Shown piece by piece: positions 1-7,334 of a stretch of 8,358 nt of DNA. Below the pieces are notes generated by a model, which ran no database searches, was not told the DNA's origin, and saw only the letters and a program-made list of their open reading frames with translations. The stretch comes from Natrialbaceae archaeon Tc-Br11_E2g1 (GTDB lineage: Archaea; Halobacteriota; Halobacteria; Halobacteriales; Natrialbaceae). The DNA is taken from assembly GCA_001564255.1 (NCBI GenBank), contig LKNC01000113.1, positions 1-8,358 of the forward strand. The letters run 5' to 3'. The stretch's first letter is position 1. Each line of letters begins with the position of its first letter. Made by a program: the position numbers and the translations under genes.

Positions 1-128
1 CGATCGGGCGTCACCGAACTACCAAGGCTAACGTCAGACCTCGTCTTGACGGGTGCCCGCAGGGGCGAGGTCCTCATCTTCTGCGTATTAGTTTGTAGAG
101 CCCGGGTACTACTTAAGACCTGCTAATT

Positions 129-138
129 GAGTATACTC
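129..138. other. short perfect palindrome in AT-rich intergenic DNA
   Basis: GAGTATACTC is a 10-base perfect palindrome with a TATA-like core, inside the AT-rich stretch of about 85-160. No supported gene starts within about 30 bases downstream on either strand. It could be a promoter or operator half for a transcript not seen here, or chance. Nothing else in 1-157 could be assigned to a gene. Confidence 0.2.
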
Positions 139-157
139 CACTAGTAGAACATATGAG

Positions 158-221
158 TTACACCCACAGGCGAAAGAACGGCTGTCCCTGGCTGACGATT
201 TTCGCTTTCGCGCGTGGGTAA
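158..221. repeat. imperfect inverted repeat (possible hairpin) upstream of the YihY-family gene
   Basis: The left arm (158-176) and right arm (205-221) are complementary over 15 pairs. TTAC (158-161) pairs with GTAA (218-221), CCAC (164-167) with GTGG (214-217), and GCGAAAG (170-176) with CTTTCGC (205-211). A two-base bulge (162-163) and a two-by-two internal loop (168-169 against 212-213) interrupt the stem. The loop is 28 bases. The repeat lies upstream of the likely TATA box of the next gene, so it is probably not in that gene's transcript. It could be an RNA structure at the end of an upstream transcript or a DNA-level element. The pairing is seen directly; any role is inference. Confidence 0.4.
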
Positions 222-236
222 ACGAGTGATCGAACT

Positions 237-243
237 CATTATT
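237..243 (+). promoter_or_regulatory. TATA-like box of the YihY-family gene
   Basis: CATTATT is AT-rich against its GC-rich surroundings and is centred about 24 bases before the ATG at 264. That is close to, though slightly short of, the spacing expected for a leaderless archaeal transcript. No experimental start site is known. Confidence 0.35.
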
Positions 244-254
244 GGTGATATCGT

Positions 255-260
255 AGGTGA
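255..260 (+). promoter_or_regulatory. possible ribosome binding site, unusually close to the start
   Basis: AGGTGA matches the anti-Shine-Dalgarno end of archaeal 16S rRNA, but only 3 bases separate it from ATG 264. A second copy, GGTGATATC, lies at 244-252, about 15 bases from the start codon. Neither spacing is ideal, so the gene may instead be read from a leaderless transcript. Confidence 0.3.
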
Positions 261-263
261 CGC

Positions 264-1070
264 ATGGAGCTACGAGAGACGGCACTCTCGATATACCGAA
301 CTGCGAGCGACCGCGACATCACCTTTCTGGCGGCCGGGTTCGCTTACTATGCGTTCGTCTCGCTTATTCCACTGATTTTACTCGCGCTCGTCGTCGGATC
401 ACTGCTCGGTGGAGAGGAACTCGCAGAACGGTTGATCGAATTCACAGGTGATCTCCTCCCGGCAGCTGGTGAGGAACTGGTGACGGACGCACTGACGACC
501 GAAGCCGGCCGTTCGGAGGCGTCGATCGTTGCACTCCTAGTTGCCACCTGGGGTGGGTTGAAGGTTTTCCGGGGACTGAGCAAGGCCTTCGACGAGGTTT
601 ACGGGGCTGCAGGTGAGGATTCATTCCTCGAGGAAATCAAAGGGGGGGTCGTGGTCATCGCTGCGGTCGCGGGCGCGATCACGTTGATGATCGTGATCGG
701 AATCGTTCTCGGAATAGTCGCAGCCGAGATACCGTTCGCCGGCGTACTGAGTTGGATCGTGTTGGTGCTCGGTCTCTTTCTCGCGTTCTTGCCGATCTAC
801 TACGTTCTGCCACCGACGAGGGTGAGCGTCGTGGAGGTGATCCCCGGAACGGCTTTTGCCGCTGTCGGCTGGACGGTTCTCCAGATCGGTTTTCAGCTCT
901 ACGCCGCGAACGCGGCCCAGTACGAGGCCTACGGGGCCGTCGGAGCCGTGTTACTGTTCGTCACGTGGCTGTATTTCGCTGGAATACTGATTCTCTCCGG
1001 CGCCGTGATCAACGTCGTCCTTTCGAGGCCCGAAGTCGCTGAGGGGGACCCCGAAGTCTCGGGTCGATAG
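264..1070 (+). CDS. YihY/BrkB-family (UPF0761) integral membrane protein
   Basis: This 268-residue polytopic membrane protein belongs to the YihY/YhjD/BrkB family. Its members were once mislabelled ribonuclease BN and their true function is not settled. About six hydrophobic segments are visible, near residues 20-46, 88-102, 126-155, 158-182, 190-214 and 220-254. Family-like stretches include AAGFAYYAFVSLIPLILL near the N-terminus, a tryptophan followed by a GLSKAFDEVYG-type segment after residue 95, and a C-terminal YGAVGAVLLFVTWLYFAG segment. The hydrophilic stretch of about 48-85 is Glu-rich, as expected for a haloarchaeal exposed loop. The length is typical for archaeal members, and the gene looks intact. 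It is probably a single-gene unit, since a separate promoter precedes the next gene 47 bases on. The family call is firm; I assign no biochemical role. Confidence 0.9.
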   Translation: MELRETALSIYRTASDRDITFLAAGFAYYAFVSLIPLILLALVVGSLLGGEELAERLIEFTGDLLPAAGEELVTDALTTEAGRSEASIVALLVATWGGLKVFRGLSKAFDEVYGAAGEDSFLEEIKGGVVVIAAVAGAITLMIVIGIVLGIVAAEIPFAGVLSWIVLVLGLFLAFLPIYYVLPPTRVSVVEVIPGTAFAAVGWTVLQIGFQLYAANAAQYEAYGAVGAVLLFVTWLYFAGILILSGAVINVVLSRPEVAEGDPEVSGR

Positions 1071-1088
1071 ACGAGAGGGAAGAAAGAC

Positions 1089-1094
1089 TATTAT
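1089..1094 (+). promoter_or_regulatory. TATA box giving a probable leaderless transcript
   Basis: TATTAT is centred about 26.5 bases upstream of ATG 1118, which places the expected start site at or next to the start codon. The short 47-base gap to the previous gene is AT-rich just here, which supports a separate promoter for the acidic protein. Confidence 0.55.
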
Positions 1095-1117
1095 CACACA
1101 GCGGCCAGCCGTGACCG

Positions 1118-1639
1118 ATGAGCGACGAGCGATCGGACGGTAACGGAGTAACCGGATCGCCCACTGACGCAGACGACGACGCCCCATCGCCCGGTGGTGG
1201 CCCAGAGCGCGTCGTCTCGGAGCAAAGTGTCGACGACATTCTCGCATCCCTTTCGGAGACGAAAGGGACCGAACCGGACGGGCCGGATCGAGCGGTCGAC
1301 GAGCACGCCGAGAACGGGGGAGACGACCGACCCGACGGTGGACGTGGAGAGGGCCCCGACCTCGAGTCGGAAGACGAGGACCTCGAGGCACGCATCGAGT
1401 CGGGCGAGGTGACCGGGGCGGACGTCCGGGCCGCCGAAGCGGGCGAGGGGAGAGAGCCGACGCCCGCCGTAGACGAACTCGACCTCACACTCGATGACGT
1501 CGAGCGGACGAGTCCGGGAGGGGCTGAAAGAGACGGTGGTGCACGGCCCGACAGTGGAGACGGGAGGACGGAAGTGGCGACCGACGGTGTCGAAGATGCG
1601 GGATTGCTGGCTCGAATCCGTCGGTTGTTCTCCCGGTGA
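1118..1639 (+). CDS. acidic, probably disordered haloarchaeal protein of unknown function
   Basis: I do not recognise this 173-residue protein as a characterised family. It is very rich in Asp, Glu, Gly and Pro, has no cysteine and no membrane segment, and should be largely disordered and cytoplasmic. Three islands look more ordered: SVDDILASL (37-45), a segment around 88-128 containing LEARIESGEV and ELDLTLDDVE, and a basic amphipathic tail GLLARIRRLFSR (162-173). That tail is the only positively charged patch and could bind a membrane surface or a partner. Codon use is haloarchaeal throughout, and the opposite-strand frames here are best read as shadows. ATG 1118 is preferred because a TATA box lies about 27 bases upstream. 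It sits between a membrane protein and aconitase with no clear functional link to either. Roles as a scaffold or adaptor would be speculation. Confidence 0.75.
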   Translation: MSDERSDGNGVTGSPTDADDDAPSPGGGPERVVSEQSVDDILASLSETKGTEPDGPDRAVDEHAENGGDDRPDGGRGEGPDLESEDEDLEARIESGEVTGADVRAAEAGEGREPTPAVDELDLTLDDVERTSPGGAERDGGARPDSGDGRTEVATDGVEDAGLLARIRRLFSR

Positions 1640-1718
1640 TTCTGTGGACGCCGACTGTCGCCTACGTCCCGTTTGGACGGTGCGTTTCGGCCACACCGGT
1701 CCGACTTCCGGGACTCTC

Positions 1719-1732
1719 CGGCCTGTCGGCCG
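1719..1732 (+). other. small hairpin downstream of the acidic protein gene
   Basis: CGGCC (1719-1723) and GGCCG (1728-1732) form a five-pair GC-rich stem with a TGTC loop, about 80 bases after the stop codon at 1637-1639. No T-tract follows immediately. The first run of Ts is at 1764-1769. It may help end the upstream transcript, but this is weak. Confidence 0.25.
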
Positions 1733-1763
1733 TAATCTGCACACAACTATCTTTAATTATCCA

Positions 1764-1769
1764 TTTTTT
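1764..1769 (+). terminator. T-tract, possible terminator of the upstream gene
   Basis: Six consecutive Ts lie in an AT-rich stretch (1745-1800) after the acidic protein gene. Archaeal transcription commonly ends at such U-rich runs without needing a hairpin. The tract could equally be part of the aconitase promoter region. Confidence 0.3.
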
Positions 1770-1780
1770 AAGCTGAGAAC

Positions 1781-1788
1781 TATTATAT
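1781..1788 (+). promoter_or_regulatory. TATA box of the aconitase gene
   Basis: TATTATAT is the clearest TATA-like sequence in the 184-base intergenic region. It is centred near 1784.5, which predicts a start site around 1810-1813 and a short leader of about 12 bases before ATG 1824. No good Shine-Dalgarno motif is seen before that ATG. A second AT-rich candidate, CTTTAATTAT at 1751-1760, could be an alternative promoter. Confidence 0.5.
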
Positions 1789-1823
1789 GATGATTGAAAT
1801 AGCCCCTCTTCGTAGGCCATTAC

Positions 1824-4556
1824 ATGGCCGAAAACGATCCGATTGGGGCCATCCGTGAAATCGAGATTGATGGGTCTGCCTACAAGATGGCGGATCTCAC
1901 CGTTCTCGAAGAACAGGGCCTTTGTGAACTCGACAGGCTGCCGGTCAGCATTCGGATTCTTCTGGAATCCGTCGTGCGAAACGCTGACGGCGAATACATC
2001 ACCGAACAGGACATCAAGAACGCCGCCTCGTGGGAACCCGACGTGCCGGACGTCGAGGTCCCGTTCCAGCCGAGCCGCGTCGTCTTACAGGACCTGACCG
2101 GTGTTCCCGCCGTCGTCGACCTCGCGGCGCTTCGCTCCGCGGCCGACCGCGCGGACAAGGATCCCTCGATAGTCGAGCCCGAAGTCCCGTGTGACCTCGT
2201 GATCGACCACAGCGTCCAGGTCGACTACTTCGGTAGCGAGGACGCCTACGAGAAGAACGTCGAACTCGAGTACGAGCGAAACGGGGAGCGCTATCGTGCG
2301 ATCAAGTGGGCCGAACAGGCCTTCGAGGACTTCAACGTCGTTCCGCCGGGAACGGGTATCGTCCACCAGGTCAACTTAGAGAACCTCGGTCAGGTCGTCC
2401 ACGCTCGCGAAGAGGACGGCGACCCGTGGCTCCTGCCCGACACGCTCGTCGGCACTGACAGCCACACACCGATGATCAACGGAATCGGTGTCGTCGGCTG
2501 GGGTGTCGGTGGGATCGAGGCCGAAGCCGCACTCCTCGGACAGCCGATCACGATGAACCTCCCCGAGGTCGTCGGTGTCGAACTCACGGGCGAGTTACCC
2601 GACGGCGCGACCGCGACGGACCTCGTGCTCCACATTACGGAGAAACTCCGTCAGGTGGGCGTCGTCGACAAGTTCGTCGAGTTCTTCGGACCCGGCGTCT
2701 CCCAGCTTTCGGTCGCCGACCGCGCGACCATCTCGAATATGTCGCCCGAGCACGGCTGTACCATCAGCATGTTCCCGGTCGACGACAAGACCCTCGACTA
2801 CCTCGAGCTCACCGGCCGCGACGAGGACCACATCGAACTCGTCAAAGAGTACCTCGAGGCACAGGGTCTCTACGGCGACCACGACCCCGAATTCACCGAA
2901 GTCGTCGAGTTCGACCTCGGCGACGTCGAACCGAGCCTCGCCGGTCACAAAAAGCCCCACGCCCGTATCCCGATGGGCGATCTGGACGAGCACTTCCCGA
3001 CGCTGCTCGAGGAACAGGGCGTCCTGCCAAGCGGCGATGCGACCAGCGACGGCGGCCTCGTCACCGGGGAGACGCCGGCTCTCGACGAGAAGATCCCCGT
3101 GGAACTCGAGGACGGCCGTGAGATCGAGATCGGCCACGGTGACGTGCTCGTGAGCGCGATCACCTCGTGTACGAACACCTCGAACCCGTCGGTGATGATC
3201 GCCGCGGGTCTGCTCGCGCGAAACGCCACAGAGCAGGGACTGGAGGTGCCCGAGTACGTCAAGACGAGCCTCGCACCCGGCAGCCAGGTCGTCACGGAGT
3301 ATCTCGAAGCGTCCGGCCTCCTCGAGGATCTCGAGGAACTCGGCTACCACGTCGTCGGCTACGGCTGTACGACCTGTATCGGGAACGCCGGCCCGCTGCC
3401 CGAACCGATCGAGGCAGCGATCGACGAGCACGACCTCTGGACGACGAGCGTCCTCTCGGGTAACCGCAACTTCGAGGCGCGTATCCACCCGAAGATCCGC
3501 GCGAACTACCTCGCCAGCCCGCCGCTGGTCGTCGCCTACGGCCTCGCAGGGAAGATGGACATCGACCTCGAGAACGAGCCGGTCGGCACGAACGACGAGG
3601 GCGAGGAGGTCTACCTCGAGGACATCTGGCCCGACACAGCGGAGATCCACGAGACGATCCACGACAGCGTCTCGCCGGAACTGTTCGAGCAGAAGTACGC
3701 GAGCGTCTACGAGGGCGACGAACGCTGGGAAGCACTCGACGCACCGACGGGCGACGTCTACGAGTGGGACGACGAGTCCACCTACATCCGCGAACCGCCG
3801 TTTTTCCAGGAGTTCCCACTGGAGGAACCCGGCGTGGCCGACATCGAGGACGCCCGCTGTCTGATGACCTTAGGCGACACCGTGACCACGGACCACATCA
3901 GCCCCGCCGGGCCGTTCGGTGAGGACCTGCCCGCCGGTCAGTGGCTCAAAGAGCGTGGGGTACCACCCCACGAGTTCAACACCTACGGCTCCCGCCGTGG
4001 GAACCACGAGGTCATGATGCGTGGGACCTTCGCGAACGTCCGCATCGAAAACGAGATGCTCGACGGCAAGGAGGGTGGCTACGCGATCCACCACCCGACC
4101 GGCGAGGAGACCACGGTCTTCGAGGCCTCCGAGCGCTACCGCGAGGAGGACACGCCGCTCGTCGTCATGGCCGGCGAGGAACTCGGTACCGGCTCGAGTC
4201 GTGACTGGGCGGCGAAAGGGACCGACCTGCTCGGTATCGAGGCGACCATCGGCAAGAGCTACGAGCGCATCTACCGTGACAACCTCGTCGGCATGGGCGT
4301 CCTGCCCCTGCAGTTCGAAGACGGCGAAGGCTGGGAAGAACTCGGCCTCGACGGCACCGAACACTTCGAGATCCAGGGTCTCGAGGACGGTCTCGAGCCA
4401 AACGACGAGCTCACCGTCATCGCCGAGGACGACGACGGCGAGACGACCGAGTTCGACGTCACGGCACAGGTCGGCACGCCTGCGGCCGTCGAGTACGTCG
4501 AGAACGGCGGTGTGCTCCACCTCGTGCTCCGTCGCCTGCTGACCGAAGACGAGTAA
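1824..4556 (+). CDS. acnA: aconitate hydratase (AcnA/IRP1-type)
   Basis: This cytoplasmic TCA-cycle enzyme interconverts citrate and isocitrate through cis-aconitate, using a [4Fe-4S] cluster. At 910 residues it has the full length of the AcnA class. Substrate-site motifs are present: DHSVQVDYFG (128-137) and TDSHTP (211-216), followed by the long glycine-rich segment of 220-240. The three cluster cysteines are C449 (in SCTNTSNPS) and C515 and C518 (in YGCTTCIGNAGP). The C-terminal swivel domain carries TTDHISPAG (688-696), GSRRGNHEVMMRGTFAN (722-738) and GTGSSRDWAAKG (788-799), including the expected catalytic serine and arginine. A non-family-typical acidic linker runs through about 395-430. 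The gene appears to be monocistronic, with its own AT-rich promoter and a T7 tract 24 bases after the stop. The other long frames across it are shadows. I am very sure of the call; AcnB is excluded by domain order. Confidence 0.98.
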   Translation: MAENDPIGAIREIEIDGSAYKMADLTVLEEQGLCELDRLPVSIRILLESVVRNADGEYITEQDIKNAASWEPDVPDVEVPFQPSRVVLQDLTGVPAVVDLAALRSAADRADKDPSIVEPEVPCDLVIDHSVQVDYFGSEDAYEKNVELEYERNGERYRAIKWAEQAFEDFNVVPPGTGIVHQVNLENLGQVVHAREEDGDPWLLPDTLVGTDSHTPMINGIGVVGWGVGGIEAEAALLGQPITMNLPEVVGVELTGELPDGATATDLVLHITEKLRQVGVVDKFVEFFGPGVSQLSVADRATISNMSPEHGCTISMFPVDDKTLDYLELTGRDEDHIELVKEYLEAQGLYGDHDPEFTEVVEFDLGDVEPSLAGHKKPHARIPMGDLDEHFPTLLEEQGVLPSGDATSDGGLVTGETPALDEKIPVELEDGREIEIGHGDVLVSAITSCTNTSNPSVMIAAGLLARNATEQGLEVPEYVKTSLAPGSQVVTEYLEASGLLEDLEELGYHVVGYGCTTCIGNAGPLPEPIEAAIDEHDLWTTSVLSGNRNFEARIHPKIRANYLASPPLVVAYGLAGKMDIDLENEPVGTNDEGEEVYLEDIWPDTAEIHETIHDSVSPELFEQKYASVYEGDERWEALDAPTGDVYEWDDESTYIREPPFFQEFPLEEPGVADIEDARCLMTLGDTVTTDHISPAGPFGEDLPAGQWLKERGVPPHEFNTYGSRRGNHEVMMRGTFANVRIENEMLDGKEGGYAIHHPTGEETTVFEASERYREEDTPLVVMAGEELGTGSSRDWAAKGTDLLGIEATIGKSYERIYRDNLVGMGVLPLQFEDGEGWEELGLDGTEHFEIQGLEDGLEPNDELTVIAEDDDGETTEFDVTAQVGTPAAVEYVENGGVLHLVLRRLLTEDE

Positions 4557-4577
4557 CGCTGTTTCGACCGACGATTT

Positions 4578-4590
4578 GCCTTTTTTTGGC
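4578..4590 (+). terminator. T7 tract terminator after aconitase
   Basis: Seven Ts (4581-4587) flanked by GCC and GGC lie 24 bases past the aconitase stop codon. An uninterrupted T run just after a stop is the usual archaeal termination signal. The three-pair flanking stem is probably incidental. Confidence 0.55.
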
Positions 4591-4650
4591 GATTAACTCG
4601 AGGCGGTAGCTCCTGGCATACCCACCGTTCGGGAGTCTCCTCATCGGATC

Positions 4651-4666
4651 TTATTTTCGAAAGTAA
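4651..4666. promoter_or_regulatory. imperfect palindrome overlapping a TATA-like box, upstream of the copper operon
   Basis: TTATTTTCGAAAGTAA is symmetrical about the central CG at seven of eight base pairs; the exception is T4654 against G4663. Its left half, TTATTTTC, also resembles a TATA box and would place a start site near 4680. That leaves a leader of about 50 bases before ATG 4731. A symmetric site over the core promoter is what a dimeric repressor would use. No regulator gene is present in the window. The symmetry is observed; the operator role is inferred. Confidence 0.4.
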
Positions 4667-4730
4667 CTGGAGAAGTGTATTGGGTATCACAGGGGGAAAT
4701 GGGGTAAGTGCGGCCACCGTGCTAGTAGGT

Positions 4731-5090
4731 ATGAGCCGACAAACTGCGGCTACCGGCGACACGTTCCTCAAGACGATCGTCATCGTCGTGGCGGCCGTCT
4801 TGCTGGTGCCCATATTCGCGATGGTGTTCATGATGCCGATCGCGGGTGGCGGCCACATGTGGTACGTAAACGGCGCGGAGATGCCAGGAGGACTCTGGCC
4901 GTGGCTCCTCTCGTGGCTCGTCGTCCTGTTGATCGCCGTCGGCGTCGTCTACGTACTGTACAGGGGCGTCACGAGTACCGGGGGCGAAGAAGACGCCGCC
5001 CTCGAGGAACTCCGTCTCGCCTACGCCCGCGGCGACCTCACAGACGAGGAGTTCGAGAACCGACGGAAGCGACTCGAGCGCGAGCGGTGA
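4731..5090 (+). CDS. two-helix membrane protein with C-terminal SHOCT motif
   Basis: This 119-residue protein has two predicted transmembrane helices, near residues 11-37 and 56-80. An acidic linker (83-90) leads to a C-terminal SHOCT motif at about 90-117, recognisable from ALEELRLAYARGDLTDEEFE. SHOCT is a short helical motif often found at the ends of membrane proteins and is thought to mediate oligomerisation; its exact role is not settled. The segment between the helices holds M34, M35, H42, M43 and M51, possible soft-metal ligands. This is notable because the copper ATPase gene starts 6 bases after the stop. ATG 4731 is chosen because the reading frame upstream offers only TTG (4680) and GTG (4719), and the added residues look unrelated to the rest. 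The Shine-Dalgarno match is weak (TAGGT next to the start). The two genes are probably co-transcribed; a role in copper export or sensing is inference. Confidence 0.8.
   Translation: MSRQTAATGDTFLKTIVIVVAAVLLVPIFAMVFMMPIAGGGHMWYVNGAEMPGGLWPWLLSWLVVLLIAVGVVYVLYRGVTSTGGEEDAALEELRLAYARGDLTDEEFENRRKRLERER
5086..5090 (+). promoter_or_regulatory. ribosome binding site that fixes the GTG start of the copper ATPase
   Basis: GGTGA ends on the last base of the upstream stop codon and lies 6 bases before GTG 5097. Its overlap with the end of the SHOCT gene suggests translational coupling. There is no other in-frame ATG or GTG until codon 86, beyond the His-rich region, so this site decides the start. 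Confidence 0.6.
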
Positions 5091-5096
5091 ACGGCT

Positions 5097-7331
5097 GTGT
5101 CCGACTCACCGCACTCCGGCCACGGCGGAGCCGAGGCCACGGGAGCAGCCGGGTCCGGAAGAGAGAAGCCGACCGACCGGCGCAGTCCGTGTTGTCGGGT
5201 TTGCCATCTGAGTGAGGGGAGGAAGCACGCTGAAGAACGCGACCGGGACCGTCTCGAGCACGAAGCGGAAGAACATCCTCCTGAGCACGATCACGAGGGA
5301 CGCGCGGACCACGACCACGAAGCCCACGTCGACCACTCGGGCCACGAGGAGATGTTCAAAACGCGGTTTTTCGCCTGTCTCGCACTCGCCGTTCCAGTAC
5401 TCTACTACAGCCCGATGCTCCAGGAGTGGTTCGGGTATACGGCGATCGGATTCCCCGGAAGCGCGTTCGTCGGCCCCGTCCTCGGCGTCGTGATCTTCGC
5501 CTACGGGGGCGTCCCGTTCTTGCGGATGGGCGCGGTCGAGGCGAAAAGCCGCGAGCCTGGGATGATGCTCCTCATATCGCTCGCGATCACCGTCGCGTTC
5601 GTCTACAGCCTCGCCGCAGTCGTCTTCGGCATCGGCGAACCCTTTTTCTGGGAACTCGTGACGCTGATCGTCATCTTCTTACTCGGTCACTGGATCGAGA
5701 TGCGCTCGATCAGGCGTGCCTCGGGTGCACTCGACGAACTCGCCGAGTTGATACCACAGACCGCAGAGCGTGTGACAAAAGAGGGCGACACCGAGGAGGT
5801 CTCAGTCGAGGACCTCGAGGCCGACGATCTCGTGCTCGTCCGGCCGGGAACGAACGTTCCCGCCGACGGCGTCGTCGAGGAGGGGACCTCGAACGTCACC
5901 GAGGCGATGATCACGGGCGAGTCCAAGCCGGTGTCGAAAGAGCCGGGTGAGGAGGTGATCGGCGGGACGACCAACCGAGACGGCAGCCTGCGCGTTCGAG
6001 TGACCGCCACAGGCGAGGAGACCACCCTCTCGGGAATCATGCGCCTGGTCGAAGAGGCCCAGGAGAGTCGCTCGAGAACGCAGGTACTCGCCGACCGCGC
6101 CGCAGGATGGTTGTTCTACGCGGCGATCGGCGTGGCAGCGATCACGGCTGCCGCCTGGACCGCAGCGGTCGGCTTCGGACTTCCGGTCGTCGAGCGGGTC
6201 GTCACCGTCCTCGTCATCGCCTGTCCCCACGCGCTGGGTCTTGCCGTTCCGCTTGTCGTGGCGATCAACACGACGATGGCCGCCAGCAACGGGATGATCG
6301 TCCGCGATCGCATCGCGATGGAGCAAGCCCGGGAGCTCGATACCGTGGTCTTCGATAAGACCGGGACACTCACCGAAGGCGAGCAAGGGGTCGTCGAGAT
6401 CGCCACGGCCGAGAGATGGGACGACGAGGACGTGCTGGCGCTCGCGGCCGCCGCAGAGGGCGACTCCGAGCACATGATCGCCCAGGCCATCCGTGAGGAG
6501 GCTCGAGAGCGGAACCTTTCGGTACCAGACGTGAGCGGCTTCGAGGCCCTCGAGGGCCGGGGCGTCCGCGCGACCCTCGAGGCCGAAGCCCCTCTCCCCG
6601 GCGGTGACAGCGGTAGGGACGACGAGGTCGTCTACGTCGGCGGCCCCAATCTGTTGCGCCACCTCGAGGTCGACCTCGGACGCGACCTCGAGGCCTTCGC
6701 CGAGCGGGCAGGCGAGCGTGGCCAGGGTGTCGTCTATCTCGTTCGAGACGGCGGGGCGGTCGGTGCGCTCGCGCTCGCGGACGTGGTTCGCGAGGAGAGT
6801 TTCGAGGCCGTCACAGCCCTCGAGGAACTCGGCGTCGAGGTCGCGATACTCACTGGGGACGACGAGGACGTCGCCCGCGCCGTCTCCGAAGATCTGGGGG
6901 TCGATACCTACTTCGCCGAGGTGTTGCCCGAGGACAAAGACGTGAACATCCAGGAGTTACAACACCAGGGGGAACTCGTGGCGATGGTCGGCGATGGCGT
7001 CAACGACGCCCCGGCCTTGACCCGCGCCAACGTCGGGATCGCCATCGGCTCGGGGACGGACGTGGCCGTCGAGTCCGCGGACGTCGTCCTCGTCGAGAAC
7101 GATCCGCGCGACGTCGCCTCTCTGGTACGTCTGAGCTCGAAGAGCTACCGGAAGATGCAGGAGAACCTCGTCTGGGCGGCCGGCTACAACGTGTTCGCCC
7201 TGCCGCTTGCGGCCGGGGTTCTCGCACCCGTCGGCGTCTTGCTCTCACCCGCCGTCGGCGCGGTCTTGATGTCCGCGAGCACGGTGATCGTCGCGATAAA
7301 CGCCCAGCTCTTGCGCCGGGCGGAGATCTGA
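5097..7331 (+). CDS. copB: copper-translocating P1B-3-type ATPase (CopB-like)
   Basis: This 744-residue plasma-membrane pump couples ATP hydrolysis to export of copper ions. P-type landmarks are all present: actuator TGES (273-276), phosphorylation site DKTGT (420-424), TGD (586-588) and hinge GDGVNDAP (632-639). The metal-site helix has CPH (376-378), the P1B-3 signature, rather than CPC or SPC. The last helices carry YN (697-698) and MSAST (725-729), also as in CopB proteins. Eight membrane helices fit near 88-105, 122-142, 157-178, 184-200, 337-358, 366-391, 690-709 and 711-736, with the usual GG kink at 137-138. There is no classical heavy-metal domain. The cytoplasmic N-terminus instead has a His/Asp/Glu-rich stretch (about 60-83) and CCRVCH (32-37). 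The N-domain reads SEHM rather than the common SEHP. The GTG start is supported by a good ribosome binding site and keeps the His-rich region in frame. Archaeal CopB homologues prefer Cu(II) or Cu(I); the exact ion here is inferred. Confidence 0.95.
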   Translation: MSDSPHSGHGGAEATGAAGSGREKPTDRRSPCCRVCHLSEGRKHAEERDRDRLEHEAEEHPPEHDHEGRADHDHEAHVDHSGHEEMFKTRFFACLALAVPVLYYSPMLQEWFGYTAIGFPGSAFVGPVLGVVIFAYGGVPFLRMGAVEAKSREPGMMLLISLAITVAFVYSLAAVVFGIGEPFFWELVTLIVIFLLGHWIEMRSIRRASGALDELAELIPQTAERVTKEGDTEEVSVEDLEADDLVLVRPGTNVPADGVVEEGTSNVTEAMITGESKPVSKEPGEEVIGGTTNRDGSLRVRVTATGEETTLSGIMRLVEEAQESRSRTQVLADRAAGWLFYAAIGVAAITAAAWTAAVGFGLPVVERVVTVLVIACPHALGLAVPLVVAINTTMAASNGMIVRDRIAMEQARELDTVVFDKTGTLTEGEQGVVEIATAERWDDEDVLALAAAAEGDSEHMIAQAIREEARERNLSVPDVSGFEALEGRGVRATLEAEAPLPGGDSGRDDEVVYVGGPNLLRHLEVDLGRDLEAFAERAGERGQGVVYLVRDGGAVGALALADVVREESFEAVTALEELGVEVAILTGDDEDVARAVSEDLGVDTYFAEVLPEDKDVNIQELQHQGELVAMVGDGVNDAPALTRANVGIAIGSGTDVAVESADVVLVENDPRDVASLVRLSSKSYRKMQENLVWAAGYNVFALPLAAGVLAPVGVLLSPAVGAVLMSASTVIVAINAQLLRRAEI

Positions 7332-7334
7332 CCG

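Noticed and set aside
1..77. Minus-strand open frame starting at ATG 77 and running off the left edge, a possible N-terminus of a divergent gene.
   Set aside because: Only 25 codons are visible, with no recognisable motif, no convincing ribosome binding site and no well-placed TATA box. It cannot be told from chance.
1..126. Plus-strand frame open from base 1 to a TAA at 124, a possible C-terminal end of an upstream gene.
   Set aside because: The translation has no haloarchaeal acidic character and no recognised motif, so it reads as random sequence.
1009..1746. Long minus-strand open frames (up to 245 codons) across the acidic protein gene.
   Set aside because: They are Ser/Arg/Pro-rich low-complexity translations, as expected opposite a GC-rich acidic coding region. 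The plus-strand gene has acidic composition, better codon use and a promoter.
2595..3662. 355-codon minus-strand open frame inside aconitase.
   Set aside because: It lies entirely opposite an unmistakable aconitase gene. The frame is open only because of third-position G/C bias.
4680..4730. N-terminal extension of the SHOCT protein from TTG 4680.
   Set aside because: It needs a rare start codon, has no ribosome binding site and adds 17 residues without family resemblance. ATG 4731 is simpler.
5802..6662. 286-codon minus-strand open frame inside the copper ATPase gene.
   Set aside because: It has no domain motifs and lies opposite the conserved DKTGT and CPH regions, so it is a shadow frame.
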